Assembly: GCF_013394915.1 (NCBI RefSeq)
Contig: NZ_CP056771.1
Location: forward strand, 124,001-188,000
From: Buchnera aphidicola (Aphis gossypii)
GTDB lineage: Bacteria; Pseudomonadota; Gammaproteobacteria; Enterobacterales; Enterobacteriaceae
DNA length: 64,000 nt
Reading direction: 5' to 3'
The notes below the pieces were generated by a model. The model was not told the DNA's origin, made no database searches, and saw nothing but the letters and a program-made list of their open reading frames with translations. The translations under genes were made by a program, and so were the position numbers. This document shows positions 10,044 through 20,382 of the stretch, piece after piece (the stretch's first letter is position 1; each line of letters begins with the position of its first letter).

Positions 10044-12041
10044 ATGTCTTTAGAAAGAGAGTTGTCAAATGCAATTCGTATGTTAAGTATTGATGCAGTT
10101 CAAAATGCAAAATCAGGTCATCCCGGGATGCCAATGGGAATGGCTGATATTGCAGAAGTATTATGGAGAAATTTTTTAAAACATAACCCGAAAAATCCTA
10201 AATGGGATAATAGAGATCGATTTGTTTTATCTAATGGTCATGGTTCAATGCTGCTCTATAGTTTATTGCATCTTACTGGGTATGATTTATCAATAGAAGA
10301 AATTAAAAAATTTAGACAGTTTAACTCCAAAACTCCAGGACATCCTGAAATAGATGAAACGCCAGGCGTTGAAACTACCACGGGTCCATTAGGTCAAGGT
10401 TTAGCAAATGCGGTAGGGATAGCTATTGCGGAAAAAACATTAAGTGCCTATTTCAATCGTTTAAACTTTGATATAGTTAATCACTATACCTGGGTGTTTG
10501 CAGGAGATGGATGTTTAATGGAGGGTATTTCACATGAAGTTTGTTCTTTAGCGGGAACATTAAAATTAGGGAAATTAATCGTTTTTTATGATAGCAATGG
10601 CATTTCAATAGATGGAAAGGTATCCAGTTGGTTTACAGATGATACAGTGATGCGTTTTAAGTCTTATAATTGGCATGTAGTAGACAAAGTGAATGGGCAT
10701 GACTCAAGTGCGATAGAAAAAAGTATTCAAGAAGCGATATCTGTAAAAGATAAACCTTCTATAATTATTTGCAATACTATTATTGGTTTTGGATCACCGA
10801 ATAAATCAGGAACATCAGAATCTCATGGCGCTCCTCTTGGAGAATCTGAAATTAATTTAACAAGAAAAAATTTAAAATGGCACTATCTACCTTTTGAAGT
10901 TCCTCAAAAAATTTATAAAAAGTGGAATTTTATTAAGCAAGGGTTAAAATTAGAACAAGAATGGAATAAAAAATTTTCTTTGTATAAAATAAAATATCCT
11001 GAATTAGCTAAAGAATATTTAAGACGTTTCAAAAAAGATCTGCCTGAAAAATGGTATAAAGAAACAACTGATTATATTGTTAAATTACAAAATAGCCCTA
11101 AAAATATAGCAAGTCGAAATGCCTCTCAAAATATTTTAGAAAAATTTGTAAAATTGTTACCTGAATTAATAGGTGGCTCAGCAGATTTATCTCCTAGTAA
11201 TTTAACTATCTGTTCATTTTCTAGTTCGATAGAAAAAAATTCATCGGGGAATTATATTCATTACGGTGTCCGTGAATTTGGAATGACTGCTATTGCTAAC
11301 GGTATTGCTCATCATGGTGGATTTATTCCATATACTTCAACATTTTTAATATTTGTTGAATATGCAAGAAATGCCGTGCGTATGGCTGCTTTGATGAACA
11401 CCAAACATATTTTCATATATACTCATGATTCTATTGGACTTGGCGAAGATGGTCCTACTCATCAACCAATAGAACAGCTAGCTAATTTGAGAATGACTCC
11501 TAATATAGACGTATGGCGACCTTGTGATCAGGTAGAAACTGCTGTAGCATGGAAATTTGCGATTGAAAAAAAACAAGGCCCAACAGCATTAATTTTATCG
11601 CGCCAAAATTTATCTCAAATCAATAGAAGCAATGAGCAATTGAATAAAATTTCGCATGGAGCATATATATTATATGATTCTAAAAAACCTATTGATGTTA
11701 TTTTTATATCAACTGGATCAGAAGTTAAAATTACTTTACTTGCTGCGAAAAAAATTATGTCCTTAGGTTATTCCGTACGTGTAATTTCAATGCCTTCTAA
11801 TAACGTTTTTGACAGGCAAACAAGTGAATATAAAGAATATGTACTTCCTTCTTATGTGACTAAAAGAATTGCAATAGAAGCAAGTATAAAAGATTTTTGG
11901 TATAAATATGTAGGAATAAACGGCTTAATCATTGGTATGGAAACTTTTGGAAAATCAGCTCCAGCTGATATTTTATTTGAAAATTTTGGTTTTACTGTAG
12001 AAAATATAATCAATAAATCAAAAAATTTTTTACAATGTTAA
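10044..12041 (+). CDS. tktB: Transketolase
   Basis: A thiamine-diphosphate enzyme moving two-carbon units between sugar phosphates. It has 665 residues (E. coli TktB 667). Conserved features are His26 in SGHPGMP, His66 in NGHG, His100 in PGHPE, the cofactor-binding GDG at 154-156, and the later GEDGPTHQP and REFGM blocks. It lies 53 bases after talA and is preceded by AGGA. The talA-tktB order supports the tktB symbol, though this may be the only transketolase of the genome. A GC-rich hairpin follows. Confidence 0.95.
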   Translation: MSLERELSNAIRMLSIDAVQNAKSGHPGMPMGMADIAEVLWRNFLKHNPKNPKWDNRDRFVLSNGHGSMLLYSLLHLTGYDLSIEEIKKFRQFNSKTPGHPEIDETPGVETTTGPLGQGLANAVGIAIAEKTLSAYFNRLNFDIVNHYTWVFAGDGCLMEGISHEVCSLAGTLKLGKLIVFYDSNGISIDGKVSSWFTDDTVMRFKSYNWHVVDKVNGHDSSAIEKSIQEAISVKDKPSIIICNTIIGFGSPNKSGTSESHGAPLGESEINLTRKNLKWHYLPFEVPQKIYKKWNFIKQGLKLEQEWNKKFSLYKIKYPELAKEYLRRFKKDLPEKWYKETTDYIVKLQNSPKNIASRNASQNILEKFVKLLPELIGGSADLSPSNLTICSFSSSIEKNSSGNYIHYGVREFGMTAIANGIAHHGGFIPYTSTFLIFVEYARNAVRMAALMNTKHIFIYTHDSIGLGEDGPTHQPIEQLANLRMTPNIDVWRPCDQVETAVAWKFAIEKKQGPTALILSRQNLSQINRSNEQLNKISHGAYILYDSKKPIDVIFISTGSEVKITLLAAKKIMSLGYSVRVISMPSNNVFDRQTSEYKEYVLPSYVTKRIAIEASIKDFWYKYVGINGLIIGMETFGKSAPADILFENFGFTVENIINKSKNFLQC

Positions 12042-12066
12042 TTTTAAGCTATCGTAAGTAGCTACT

Positions 12067-12096
12067 GGGGGCTTTTAGCCCCATTTTAGTAATTTT
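12067..12096 (+). terminator. Rho-independent terminator of talA-tktB
   Basis: GGGGCT (12068-12073) pairs with AGCCCC (12077-12082) around a TTT loop, followed by TTTTAGTAATTTTTTT. The GC stem stands out sharply in this AT-rich sequence. It lies 26 bases after the tktB stop. Confidence 0.8.
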
Positions 12097-12145
12097 TTTA
12101 ATATTTTAAAAAAGAAATTATAAACAATATTTTAAAGAGAAAAAT

Positions 12146-13273
12146 ATGATTTGCTCAGTAACTGAATTGTCAAAAAAATTAATTCGAATTCCATCTATCA
12201 GCCCAAAAGATTTAGGTTGTCAAGATATTATAATAAATTTTTTATCTAAACTCGGATTTAAAATAAAAGAAATAAATATTAATGATACAAAAAATTTCTG
12301 GGCTACTAGAGGATTAGGTAAAACTTTGACATTTGCAGGTCATACAGATGTAGTCCCCCCTGGAGAATATAAACATTGGAATAATAATCCGTTTGATCCT
12401 ATAGTGAAGAATGGTGTTTTATTTGGAAGGGGCGCATCAGATATGAAAGGTGCTTTAGCTGCTATGCTAATAGCATCAAAAAGATTTATAGAGAAATACT
12501 CAAACCATAAAGGCCGATTATCTTTTTTAATTACTTCAGATGAAGAATCTTCTGCTATTGATGGAACAACGAAAATAGTAGATTATTTAATTGCTAAAAA
12601 AGAGGTGATTGATTATTGCATAATAGGAGAACCAACTAGTATCAATAAAATTGGTGATTGTATAAAAAATGGACGACGTGGTTCTTTAACAGCTGATTTA
12701 GAAATTTTAGGAATCCAAGGTCATATTGCATATCCTCATTTAGCAGATAATCCAATTCACAAAGGATTACCTATTATTTTAAAATTGCTATCTATGTCAT
12801 TAGATCAAGGTAATACTTTCTTTTCACCAACTAGCATAAACGTTTCGAATATTCATGCAGGTAACGGAAATAGCAATATAATTCCGGCTTCTTTATTAAT
12901 ACAATTTAATTTTCGTTTTAGTAATGAAGTATCTGAAAATCAAATTAAATTAAAATTTATAGAAATATTAGAAAAAAATAATGTTAATTATTCTATAAAA
13001 TGGCATCTATCTGGGCTTCCTTTTGTCACAAAAGAAGGATTATTAACAAAGATTGTAATGGAATCTATTTCAAGTATCGCAAAGAACAAACCAATTATAT
13101 CTACAGATGGTGGAACTTCAGATGGGCGTTTTATTGCAAAACTAAACCCCGAAATAATAGAAGTAGGATTAACTAGTAATACTATTCATAAAGTTAACGA
13201 ATGTGTTAAAATATCTGATTTAAAAACATTAGCTTTAATTTATGAAGATATTATGGAAAAGTTATTTATATAA
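12146..13273 (+). CDS. dapE: Succinyl-diaminopimelate desuccinylase
   Basis: A di-zinc amidohydrolase of the lysine/diaminopimelate pathway. It releases succinate to give LL-diaminopimelate. It has 375 residues, as in E. coli. Metal and catalytic residues are visible: His66 and Asp68 in [10 protein letters not shown], Asp99 in [10 protein letters not shown], and the Glu pair at 133-134 in TSDEES. The C-terminal DGGTSDGRF block is also present. It is convergent with the bamC-dapA pair, another part of the same pathway. Confidence 0.97.
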   Translation: MICSVTELSKKLIRIPSISPKDLGCQDIIINFLSKLGFKIKEININDTKNFWATRGLGKTLTFAGHTDVVPPGEYKHWNNNPFDPIVKNGVLFGRGASDMKGALAAMLIASKRFIEKYSNHKGRLSFLITSDEESSAIDGTTKIVDYLIAKKEVIDYCIIGEPTSINKIGDCIKNGRRGSLTADLEILGIQGHIAYPHLADNPIHKGLPIILKLLSMSLDQGNTFFSPTSINVSNIHAGNGNSNIIPASLLIQFNFRFSNEVSENQIKLKFIEILEKNNVNYSIKWHLSGLPFVTKEGLLTKIVMESISSIAKNKPIISTDGGTSDGRFIAKLNPEIIEVGLTSNTIHKVNECVKISDLKTLALIYEDIMEKLFI

Positions 13274-13312
13274 CATAATAATAATTAGAATATTTCTTTT
13301 AATAATGAACGA

Positions 13313-13340
13313 TGCAGAATATCTTTTAAGATAATCTGCA
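13313..13340. terminator. Hairpin between convergent dapE and bamC
   Basis: TGCAGAATATCTT (13313-13325) and AAGATAATCTGCA (13328-13340) pair over 13 positions with a single A-A mismatch and a two-base gap. It lies in the 122-base gap between the dapE and bamC stops and can fold on either strand. Confidence 0.65.
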
Positions 13341-13395
13341 CGTAAATTCTAAGTATGTAAATAAAATTTTTTATATGTTTATTGTTTTAATGAAT

Positions 13396-13662
13396 TTATA
13401 CAGGGGGAAAAATATCAATTTTATTTTTTTTTAAGTCTTTTTCTGTATAAGGTATTTTATATTCTTCATTTGTATTAGGAAAATTTATTCCTTTAGGAAT
13501 AATTAATTTATTAAGTGTATTTTGATTATTTTCAGTATTAAAGCATTTAGGATAGTTTTGTAAAATTTTTAAGTCACAAGAAGTCAATGAAAATACAATA
13601 AAAATTTTTAAAATAATAATTTTTTTTTTAAAAAAAAGTTTATTTTTATTAAAATTTAGCAT
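13396..13662 (-). CDS. bamC: Minimal BamC: lipobox plus BamD-binding segment only
   Basis: An 88-residue protein directly after dapA, where E. coli has bamC (344 residues). It has a basic, hydrophobic N-terminus and the lipobox LTSC, with the lipidated Cys at residue 29. The rest aligns with the extended N-terminal region of E. coli Bam[10 protein letters not shown] against APAGMILP, then EYKIPY against DYAIPV, then KIDIFPP against ALDIRPP. In the known BamCD structure this unstructured segment wraps BamD. Both folded helix-grip domains of BamC are absent. The gene overlaps the dapA stop by 14 bases, so translation is probably coupled. BamC is an outer-membrane lipoprotein of the BAM complex. 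The function here is inferred. Confidence 0.8.
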   Translation of the reverse strand: MLNFNKNKLFFKKKIIILKIFIVFSLTSCDLKILQNYPKCFNTENNQNTLNKLIIPKGINFPNTNEEYKIPYTEKDLKKNKIDIFPPV

Positions 13663-14524
13663 ATTGAAGAGCTTTTTCCAGTTGAACTTTTCCAGAAGAT
13701 GAAATTGGGGTCATTGGTAAACGAAGCGTATCATTTTTTATTAAACCCATCTTTTTAGCAAGCCATTTAATTGGTATTGGATTTGGCTCTATAAACAACG
13801 CTTCATGTAATAAAGATAATCGATTATTTATAGATCTAGCATTTTCAAAATCACCTTTTAATGCATATGAACACATTGTAGTCATTTCTTTTGCAGCAAT
13901 GTTTGCTGTAACTGATATTACTCCTTGGCCACCTAATTGCATGAAGTCTAACGCTGTTGCATCATCACCACTAATTAGTAAAAAATTATTTTTTACTATT
14001 TTTTTAATTTGATTAATTCTCGATAAATCGCCACTCGCTTCTTTTATTCCAATGATGTTTTTAAATTGAGACAAACGAGAAATCGTTAAAGGTAGCAAAT
14101 CGCATCCTGTTCGACTAGGAACATTATATAAGATCTGAGGTAATTCTGTACTTTCTGAAATGGCTTTAAAATGTTGATACAATCCTTCTTGAGTAGGTCT
14201 ATTATAATATGGAGTTACAGTAAGACAAGCTGAAATGCCAGATTTTTCAAATCTTTTAGTTAAAGCTATTGCTTCAGTTGTAGCGTTTGCACCTGTACCT
14301 GCAATAATAGGAATTCTTTTATTTGCCATTTCTAATGTTAGCATAACAACTCTAATATGCTCTTCTTGACTTAAAGTAGCTGATTCTCCAGTTGTCCCGA
14401 TAGAAACGATTGCTTTAGTTTTATTCAAAACATGGTAATCAATTAAATTTTTTAAACTAGAATGACAAATTTCACCTGATTTATTCATTGGTGTAATTAG
14501 AGCGACGATACTTCCTGTGAACAT
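13649..14524 (-). CDS. dapA: 4-Hydroxy-tetrahydrodipicolinate synthase
   Basis: Condenses pyruvate with aspartate semialdehyde, the first committed step to diaminopimelate and lysine. It has 291 residues (E. coli 292). The Schiff-base lysine is Lys161 in GIKEASGDL. Tyr133 in LYNVPSRTG and Thr44/Thr45 in GTTGESATL complete the triad. A strong GGAGGG ribosome binding site lies 11 bases before the ATG and is partly covered by a hairpin (14540-14559). It is followed by the overlapping bamC remnant. Lysine is one of the amino acids such endosymbionts make for their host. Confidence 0.97.
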   Translation of the reverse strand: MFTGSIVALITPMNKSGEICHSSLKNLIDYHVLNKTKAIVSIGTTGESATLSQEEHIRVVMLTLEMANKRIPIIAGTGANATTEAIALTKRFEKSGISACLTVTPYYNRPTQEGLYQHFKAISESTELPQILYNVPSRTGCDLLPLTISRLSQFKNIIGIKEASGDLSRINQIKKIVKNNFLLISGDDATALDFMQLGGQGVISVTANIAAKEMTTMCSYALKGDFENARSINNRLSLLHEALFIEPNPIPIKWLAKKMGLIKNDTLRLPMTPISSSGKVQLEKALQYAKF

Positions 14525-14539
14525 TATTTTTTTTTCCCT

Positions 14540-14559
14540 CCATAAAAAATATTTTATGG
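14540..14559 (-). promoter_or_regulatory. Hairpin at the dapA ribosome binding site
   Basis: Perfect 8-base arms CCATAAAA (14540-14547) and TTTTATGG (14552-14559) around a four-base loop. In the dapA transcript the downstream arm ends in ATGG. Its last two bases are the first two of the GGAGGG ribosome binding site (14536-14541). Folding would place the Shine-Dalgarno at the foot of a stem. Whether this regulates dapA is not known. Confidence 0.4.
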
Positions 14560-14957
14560 TATGTTTATTTAATAGTGAATATTAATTAAGTAAAATTATA
14601 TATTTATTCTTTATAATTTTTGATCAATTTAATTTTTTATTAGTATAATTTTAAATCTGGATTGTATTTATAATATACTTTAAAAACTACTTTATATATT
14701 TAATTGGTATTTAAATATTTTAGTTAATATTGAAGATTTTTCTAGATAGTGTTTTAATAAAACTAAATTCTAGTTTTAAAAATAGTTTTGTTTTATATTA
14801 ATATAAAATCGAAATATAAAAAATGATAAAAAAGTTATCATAACACTTAAAAGTGTTAATTTTAGTTTTATTTTTCATTCAATGTTACTAAATCTTACTG
14901 TCTAAGTTTACTTTAAAAAATTAGAAAAAATTGATTTTAAAATGAAAGCGCTATCAT
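14560..14957. other. Non-coding stretch upstream of dapA and downstream of aroC
   Basis: No supported gene is present here. The region must hold the dapA promoter, read leftwards. Two further inverted repeats are visible. AAAACTA/TAGTTTT (14759-14777) has a five-base loop. TAACACTT/AAGTGTTA (14841-14858) has a two-base loop and T-rich sequence on both sides, so it could be a second terminator for aroC. I see nothing recognisable as a decayed gene. Confidence 0.5.
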
Positions 14958-14983
14958 GCTACTAAACATATAATTTTAGTAGC
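14958..14983 (-). terminator. Probable aroC terminator
   Basis: A perfect 9-base stem GCTACTAAA/TTTAGTAGC with an eight-base loop, 27 bases beyond the aroC stop on the same strand. Only a moderate T run follows. A nearby AGCGCT palindrome (14948-14953) is unexplained. Confidence 0.55.
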
Positions 14984-15009
14984 AAAAATTATTTTTAATT
15001 AAATATTAA

Positions 15010-16074
15010 TTATTTTTTATAACATTGAGCCCTGAATCTCAATATGTGATCCATAACTACAATAGCAACCATAGCTTCAGTGATTGGAACAGCTCGGATT
15101 CCTACACATGGATCATGTCGACCTTTTACTACTATTTCTGTTTTTGTATGATTTATATTAATTGTTTGTGCTGGTATTCGTATACTCGAAGTTGGTTTAA
15201 ACGCTGCTTTCAATATAATCTTTTCACCGTTGCTAATACCTCCTAAAACTCCACCTGAATGATTACTTTTAAACCCATTTGGAGTAATTTCGTCTCGATT
15301 TTCACTGCCTTTCTGTTTCACAACTAAAAAACCATCTCCAATTTCTACTCCTTTAACTGCATTAATACTCATCAATGCATGTGCTAAGTCTGCATCTATT
15401 CGGTCGAAAACTGGCTCTCCAATTCCTATAGGAACATTTTCAGCGATAATTGTTATTTCAGCCCCAATAGAATCTCCCGCTTTTTTTAGTTCTTTAATTA
15501 AATTTTTTATACTTTCTACTTTTTTTGAATTAGAACAAAAAAAAGGATTATTATTAACTTCTTCCCACGATTCAAATGGACATTGAATGTTACCTATTGC
15601 TGATAAATACCCTCGAATCATGATTCCATATTGATTTTTAAGATATTTTTTTGCAATAGCTCCTGCTGCAACTCTCATTGCAGTTTCTCGTGCTGATGCT
15701 CTTCCTCCTCCTCGATAATCTCTAATACCATATTTTTTTTCATAAGTGTAATCAGCATGCCCTGGTCTGAATAAATTTTTTATTTCTTGATAATCTTGAG
15801 ATCTTTGATCAGTGTTATAAATAATTAGACCAATACTTGTTCCAGTAGTTATACCATTAAATACTCCAGAAAGTATTTGAACTTGATCTGATTCAGATCT
15901 TTGGGTAGTATATCTAGAAGTACCAGGTTTTCTTCGGTTTAGATCATGTTGCAAATCATGAAGAGATAATTCTAAACCTGGTGGAACACCATCAACTACA
16001 CAACCTAATGCTTTACCATGTGATTCACCAAAGGTTGTTACACAGAATATTTTTCCAATTGTATTTCCAGCCAT
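15010..16074 (-). CDS. aroC: Chorismate synthase
   Basis: The last enzyme of the shikimate pathway, converting EPSP to chorismate with reduced FMN. It has 354 residues (E. coli 361). The start [20 protein letters not shown], with the FGESHG motif, is diagnostic. [21 protein letters not shown] and the C-terminal [13 protein letters not shown] are further signatures. It is divergent from smrB. With aroH elsewhere in the window it marks both ends of the chorismate pathway feeding Phe, Tyr and Trp. Confidence 0.97.
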   Translation of the reverse strand: MAGNTIGKIFCVTTFGESHGKALGCVVDGVPPGLELSLHDLQHDLNRRKPGTSRYTTQRSESDQVQILSGVFNGITTGTSIGLIIYNTDQRSQDYQEIKNLFRPGHADYTYEKKYGIRDYRGGGRASARETAMRVAAGAIAKKYLKNQYGIMIRGYLSAIGNIQCPFESWEEVNNNPFFCSNSKKVESIKNLIKELKKAGDSIGAEITIIAENVPIGIGEPVFDRIDADLAHALMSINAVKGVEIGDGFLVVKQKGSENRDEITPNGFKSNHSGGVLGGISNGEKIILKAAFKPTSSIRIPAQTININHTKTEIVVKGRHDPCVGIRAVPITEAMVAIVVMDHILRFRAQCYKK

Positions 16075-16295
16075 ATTTTTCTTCTTTTAATTGTTTTAAA
16101 CAAAATTTTTTTAAATTATTAATAATTTTGATTTAAATAATATAACTATAGAAAAAATAAAAATTTTTTATTAGGTAATACAATGATAAAATTTTTTATT
16201 TGTTGTTTTTATAAAAACTAAATTATATAATCAAAAAAATATTTCTTAAAACAATAATTTTAAATAATGTAAATTTATTTTAGCTTTGGTAATAA

Positions 16296-16838
16296 ATGAT
16301 CATGAATAAAAATCGAGAACATACTGATAATAGAAATATTTTATTTCGTCAACATACAAATGATATACGAGAAATCATGCAAGATACGATATTTCATACA
16401 AGAGCAAATAAAGTAGTACATCAAAATATAACATTAAAAAGAAAATTTTATGAAGAAGAAGCTAATAGCTATTATTTTTCTTGTCTTCAAAATGAAAAAA
16501 ATTTTTTTAAAGAAAACCCAGTTTCTTATATACGTAGCAAAAATTCAAATAATATCTTAAAGAGATTAAAAAGAGGAAAGTATTTACCAGATATTTCTCT
16601 TGATTTACATGGTCTTACACAATATCAAGCACAAAAAAAATTGGGTCAACTTATTACAATTTGTCAAAAAGAAAAAATTTTTTGTGCACATATTATACAT
16701 GGATATGGAAAGAATATTTTAAAAAAGCAGATACCTTTTTGGTTATCTCAGCATCCCGATATAGTCGCATTTCATCAAGCTCCTAAAATTTTTGGAAGTG
16801 ATGCTGCTATTATAGCGATTATTGAAGTTTGTAATTAA
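16296..16838 (+). CDS. smrB: SmrB-type ribosome-rescue endonuclease
   Basis: The frame encodes 180 residues with an N-terminal extension and a C-terminal Smr domain (about residues 95-178). Motifs are DLHGLT at 103-108 and HGYGKN at 135-140, matching E. coli SmrB (YfcN) DLHGLT and HGHGK. SmrB recognises collided ribosomes and cuts mRNA between them. E. coli smrB also lies beside aroC, although oriented with other neighbours. The start could be ATG 16296 or ATG 16302; neither has a convincing ribosome binding site. It is followed by a terminator-like hairpin at 16986. Confidence 0.9.
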   Translation: MIMNKNREHTDNRNILFRQHTNDIREIMQDTIFHTRANKVVHQNITLKRKFYEEEANSYYFSCLQNEKNFFKENPVSYIRSKNSNNILKRLKRGKYLPDISLDLHGLTQYQAQKKLGQLITICQKEKIFCAHIIHGYGKNILKKQIPFWLSQHPDIVAFHQAPKIFGSDAAIIAIIEVCN

Positions 16839-16985
16839 AAATGGAATAAATATAGAATATTTTTTTAGAATATATTTATATTTTAAAATGAAAAAAAATT
16901 TAATTATATTTTAACATGTTAAAGTATTTTATTTTTTAACAATTTAATAATACAACGATATTTATTTAAATAAAATAACTTTTTT

Positions 16986-17014
16986 AAAACCCTTATTTTT
17001 TTGGGTTTTTTTGT
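16986..17014 (+). terminator. Terminator upstream of hisG (smrB end or his attenuator relic)
   Basis: AAAACCC (16986-16992) and GGGTTTT (17003-17009) form a perfect 7-base stem with a ten-base T-rich loop, followed by a run of T. It lies 62 bases before the hisG ATG, where enterics have the his attenuator. No short histidine-rich reading frame precedes it, so classical attenuation is not supported. It may simply end the smrB transcript. Confidence 0.65.
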
Positions 17015-17076
17015 TTTATAGTGAGTGTAATTTTATAAATTTACTTTTGAACATAAAATATTGTAGGATTGTAAAA

Positions 17077-17976
17077 ATGTTAAATAATAATCGCATACGT
17101 ATAGCTATGCAAAAAACTGGTCGTTTAAGTAGCGAGTCTATAAATTTATTAACGTTATGTGGAATTAAAATCAATTTAAAACAGCAAAAATTAATCGCTT
17201 TTGCTCAAAATATGCCTATTGATGTCATGTTGGTACGTGATGATGATATTCCAGGTTTGATAATGGATGGAGTAGTGGATTTAGGAATAGTAGGAGAAAA
17301 TGTTTTAGAAGAAGAGCTATTAAACCGAAAATCGCAAAATTTAGATAGTTCCTATATAACTTTAAGACGCCTTGATTTTGGTATGTGTAGATTATCTCTT
17401 GCTGTTCCCATCAACACTGATTATATTGGAATTGAATCTATAAAAGATTTTAGAATAGCCACTTCATATCCTCATTTGCTAAAAAAATATCTAGATGAAA
17501 AAAATATCAATTTTAAATCTTGCATGTTAAATGGTTCTGTAGAAGTTGCACCAAGAGCAGGATTAGCTGATGCTATTTGTGACTTAGTTTCAACAGGAGC
17601 TACTTTAGACGCAAATGGGCTGCGTGAAGTTCAAGTTATCTTTCGATCACATGCATCTCTTATTTGTAGAACAGGGAATATTAATTTTATCAAAAAAGAA
17701 GTCATTAATAAATTAATGACTCGTATTAAAGGTGTAATTCAAGCACGAGAATCGAAATATATTATGTTACATGCTCCTATTAATAAACTCGATGAAGTAA
17801 TATCGTTGTTACATGGAGCGGAAAGACCAACAATTTTAAAATTAGCTGGTGATAAGCATCGAGTAGCTATGCATATGGTGAGTAGTGAAACATTATTTTG
17901 GGAAACAATGGAGAAATTAAAAGATTTAGGAGCTAGTTCAATTTTAGTTTTGCCTATTGAAAAAATGATGGAGTAA
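17077..17976 (+). CDS. hisG: ATP phosphoribosyltransferase
   Basis: The first and normally feedback-inhibited step of histidine synthesis, joining PRPP and ATP. It has 299 residues, exactly as E. coli HisG. The start is ATG 17077, because [17 protein letters not shown] aligns with E. coli MTDNTRLRIAMQKSGRL and AGGA precedes it. The open frame runs further upstream but has no homologous residues. The family block [18 protein letters not shown] is present. The C-terminal region that binds histidine in E. coli is full length. First gene of an intact hisGDCBHAFI operon. Confidence 0.97.
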   Translation: MLNNNRIRIAMQKTGRLSSESINLLTLCGIKINLKQQKLIAFAQNMPIDVMLVRDDDIPGLIMDGVVDLGIVGENVLEEELLNRKSQNLDSSYITLRRLDFGMCRLSLAVPINTDYIGIESIKDFRIATSYPHLLKKYLDEKNINFKSCMLNGSVEVAPRAGLADAICDLVSTGATLDANGLREVQVIFRSHASLICRTGNINFIKKEVINKLMTRIKGVIQARESKYIMLHAPINKLDEVISLLHGAERPTILKLAGDKHRVAMHMVSSETLFWETMEKLKDLGASSILVLPIEKMME

Positions 17977-17981
17977 ATTTT

Positions 17982-19295
17982 ATGAAGTATTTTCATACAA
18001 TTGTGAATTGGAATGAGTTAAATTCTGATGCACAAAAAAAGATTTTATCAAGACCTATCTATCTAGAAAATAAAATTATTAAAAGTACAGTAAAAGAAAT
18101 AATTAAAAATGTCCAAGTTTTAGGAGATCAGTCTGTAAGAGATTATACTAATACGTTTGATAAATGCTTATTAAATACATTTCAGTTATCTCACCAACAT
18201 ATATCATCTTCTTTAAAAAAAATTGATGCTGTATTAAAAAAAGCAATTTCTGTTGCAAAAAAAAATATCAAATCATTTCATAAAGCACAAATTATACCTG
18301 AAGTGAATATTGAAACACAAGCTGGAATACGCTGTCAGCAAATATTTTTACCTTTAAATTCTATTGGAATTTATATACCTAATGGAATAGCTCCTTTACT
18401 ATCTACTGTTTTAATGCTTGGCATACCTGCCAAAATTGCAGGTTGTAAAGAAGTTATATTATGTTCTCCCCCTCCAATTAGTGATGAGATTGTTTATAGT
18501 GCACATATTTGTGGTATTAATAAAATATTCCAGATAGGTGGCGCTCAAGCTATTGCAGCTATGGCTTTTGGAACTAAAAGTATTCCTAAAGTAGATAAAA
18601 TTTTTGGACCAGGAAATTCTTATGTTACAGAAGCGAAACTACAAGTTAGTTCTATGCTAAATGGACCAGAAATAGATATGCTGGCTGGGCCTTCTGAATT
18701 ATTAATTATTGCCGATCAAACTTCTAATCCAGATTTTATTGCTGCTGATTTGTTATCTCAAGCAGAGCATGGAATATCTTCACAAGTAATATTGTTGACT
18801 TCTTGTGTTGAATTAGCAAAAAAAGTTATTCTTTCTATTAATAAACAATTAGAAAGTTTTTTTAGGTCATCGGATATATGTGTTGCTTTAAAAAATAGTG
18901 CAATAATTTTAACAAAAAATTTATTTGAATCAATTAATATATGCAATATGTATGCACCAGAACATTTGATTATTCATACAAAAAATCCAAGGTCGTTACT
19001 GCAGAAAATATCTAATGCTAGTTCGATTTTTTTAGGTCCTTGGTCCCCTGAATCTGCAGGTGATTATGCTTCTGGAACTAATCATGTTTTACCAACATAT
19101 GGAAAATCTATTTCACAATCTGCTTTAGGACTATCTGATTTTCAAAAACGTATATTAGTACAAGAATTAACATCTCAAGGATTTATAGATTTATCAAATA
19201 CTCTTATGACCTTATCTAAAGCAGAAAAATTAGAAGCTCATTATAATGCTGTAAAAGTTCGTGTCAATTTCCTTAAGGATAAATATGAAAGATAA
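17982..19295 (+). CDS. hisD: Histidinol dehydrogenase
   Basis: A zinc enzyme oxidising L-histidinol to L-histidine in two NAD-dependent steps, the end of the pathway. It has 437 residues (E. coli 434). The catalytic Glu327-His328 pair lies in YAPEHLIIHT, and the zinc-ligand region DLLSQAEHG ends at His263. FGPGNSYVTEAK is another signature. It begins 5 bases after hisG and its end overlaps the start of hisC by 11 bases. Confidence 0.97.
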   Translation: MKYFHTIVNWNELNSDAQKKILSRPIYLENKIIKSTVKEIIKNVQVLGDQSVRDYTNTFDKCLLNTFQLSHQHISSSLKKIDAVLKKAISVAKKNIKSFHKAQIIPEVNIETQAGIRCQQIFLPLNSIGIYIPNGIAPLLSTVLMLGIPAKIAGCKEVILCSPPPISDEIVYSAHICGINKIFQIGGAQAIAAMAFGTKSIPKVDKIFGPGNSYVTEAKLQVSSMLNGPEIDMLAGPSELLIIADQTSNPDFIAADLLSQAEHGISSQVILLTSCVELAKKVILSINKQLESFFRSSDICVALKNSAIILTKNLFESINICNMYAPEHLIIHTKNPRSLLQKISNASSIFLGPWSPESAGDYASGTNHVLPTYGKSISQSALGLSDFQKRILVQELTSQGFIDLSNTLMTLSKAEKLEAHYNAVKVRVNFLKDKYER

Positions 19296-20358
19296 TTTAA
19301 TACATTTAGTTAGAGAAAATATAGCAAATTTACAACCTTATCAATCAGCTAGACGCATCGGGGGAAATGGTAGTATATGGTTAAATGCGAATGAATGCCC
19401 TATATCTAGTTCATTTACAACCAACATTAAATCATTTAATCGTTACCCAGAATCTCAACCTAAAAATTTAATTTCATCTTATTCTAATTACGCTTGTTTG
19501 TCTAATGATCAAGTTTTAGTAACTAGAGGAGCTGATGAAGGTATAGAGTTATTAATTAAAGCTTTTTGCAACCCTGGAAAAGACGCAATTATTTGCTGCC
19601 CTCCAACTTATGATATGTATGCTATAAACGCAAGTATTTTAAATGTTGAAGTAAAGGAAATTCCTATATTTAAAGATACTTGGAAAATAGATTTAAAAAA
19701 TATTCAACGTAATCTTGATAGAGTTAAGTTAATATATATATGTAACCCTAATAATCCAACTGGGAGTATTATTCCAAAAAAAGATATTATAAATTTATTA
19801 AAAATGACTTTTAAACGCGCTCTTGTAATAATAGATGAAGCATATATAGAATTTTCTTCTAAAGATAGCATGGTAAATTTTTTAAAATGTTATCCACATT
19901 TGATCATTTTAAGAACCTTGTCTAAGGCATTTGCATTAGCAGGTATAAGATGTGGTTTTACTTTAGCAAATAAAGGAATTATTAATGTTTTAAATAAAAT
20001 AATTAGTCCATATCCAATTTCTACCATTGTTTCTGATATTGCTGAGCAAGCTTTAACAGAAAAAGGAATAAAAGAGATGAAAAATAGAGTTTTAAAAATT
20101 AATTTAAACCGTGACTGGTTAATTTGTAAGTTAGAAAAAATATCTTTAGTAAAGAAAATTTTCAATAGTCATGCTAACTATGTTTTAGTAAGATTTTATA
20201 TGCATAAAAAAATATTTCAGAAATTATGGGAAAAGGGTATAATTTTAAGAAATCAAGATCATAAAATTCATCTGAAAAAATGTTTAAGAATATCAATTGG
20301 TTCTTATTCAGAATGCTTGCGTTTAATTGAAGAAATTAAAATTTTATCTCATATATAA
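19285..20358 (+). CDS. hisC: Histidinol-phosphate aminotransferase
   Basis: A PLP-dependent fold-type I aminotransferase giving histidinol phosphate. It has 357 residues (E. coli 356). Lys214 in RTLSKAFALAG holds PLP; CNPNNPTG and DEAYIEF are also seen. The start is ATG 19285, not the in-frame GTG 24 bases earlier, because AAGGA lies 5 bases upstream of this ATG and the alignment with E. coli begins here. The start lies inside the end of hisD, which suggests coupled translation. Confidence 0.96.
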   Translation: MKDNLIHLVRENIANLQPYQSARRIGGNGSIWLNANECPISSSFTTNIKSFNRYPESQPKNLISSYSNYACLSNDQVLVTRGADEGIELLIKAFCNPGKDAIICCPPTYDMYAINASILNVEVKEIPIFKDTWKIDLKNIQRNLDRVKLIYICNPNNPTGSIIPKKDIINLLKMTFKRALVIIDEAYIEFSSKDSMVNFLKCYPHLIILRTLSKAFALAGIRCGFTLANKGIINVLNKIISPYPISTIVSDIAEQALTEKGIKEMKNRVLKINLNRDWLICKLEKISLVKKIFNSHANYVLVRFYMHKKIFQKLWEKGIILRNQDHKIHLKKCLRISIGSYSECLRLIEEIKILSHI

Positions 20359-20382
20359 TATTGCAATTTTAAGGCCTAATAA

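Noticed and set aside
17011-17076. Upstream extension of hisG from TTG 17011
   Set aside because: The added residues have no counterpart in HisG, overlap the terminator T run, and ATG 17077 has homology and an AGGA.
19261-19284. GTG 19261 as the hisC start
   Set aside because: ATG 19285 has an AAGGA at correct spacing and matches the E. coli start.
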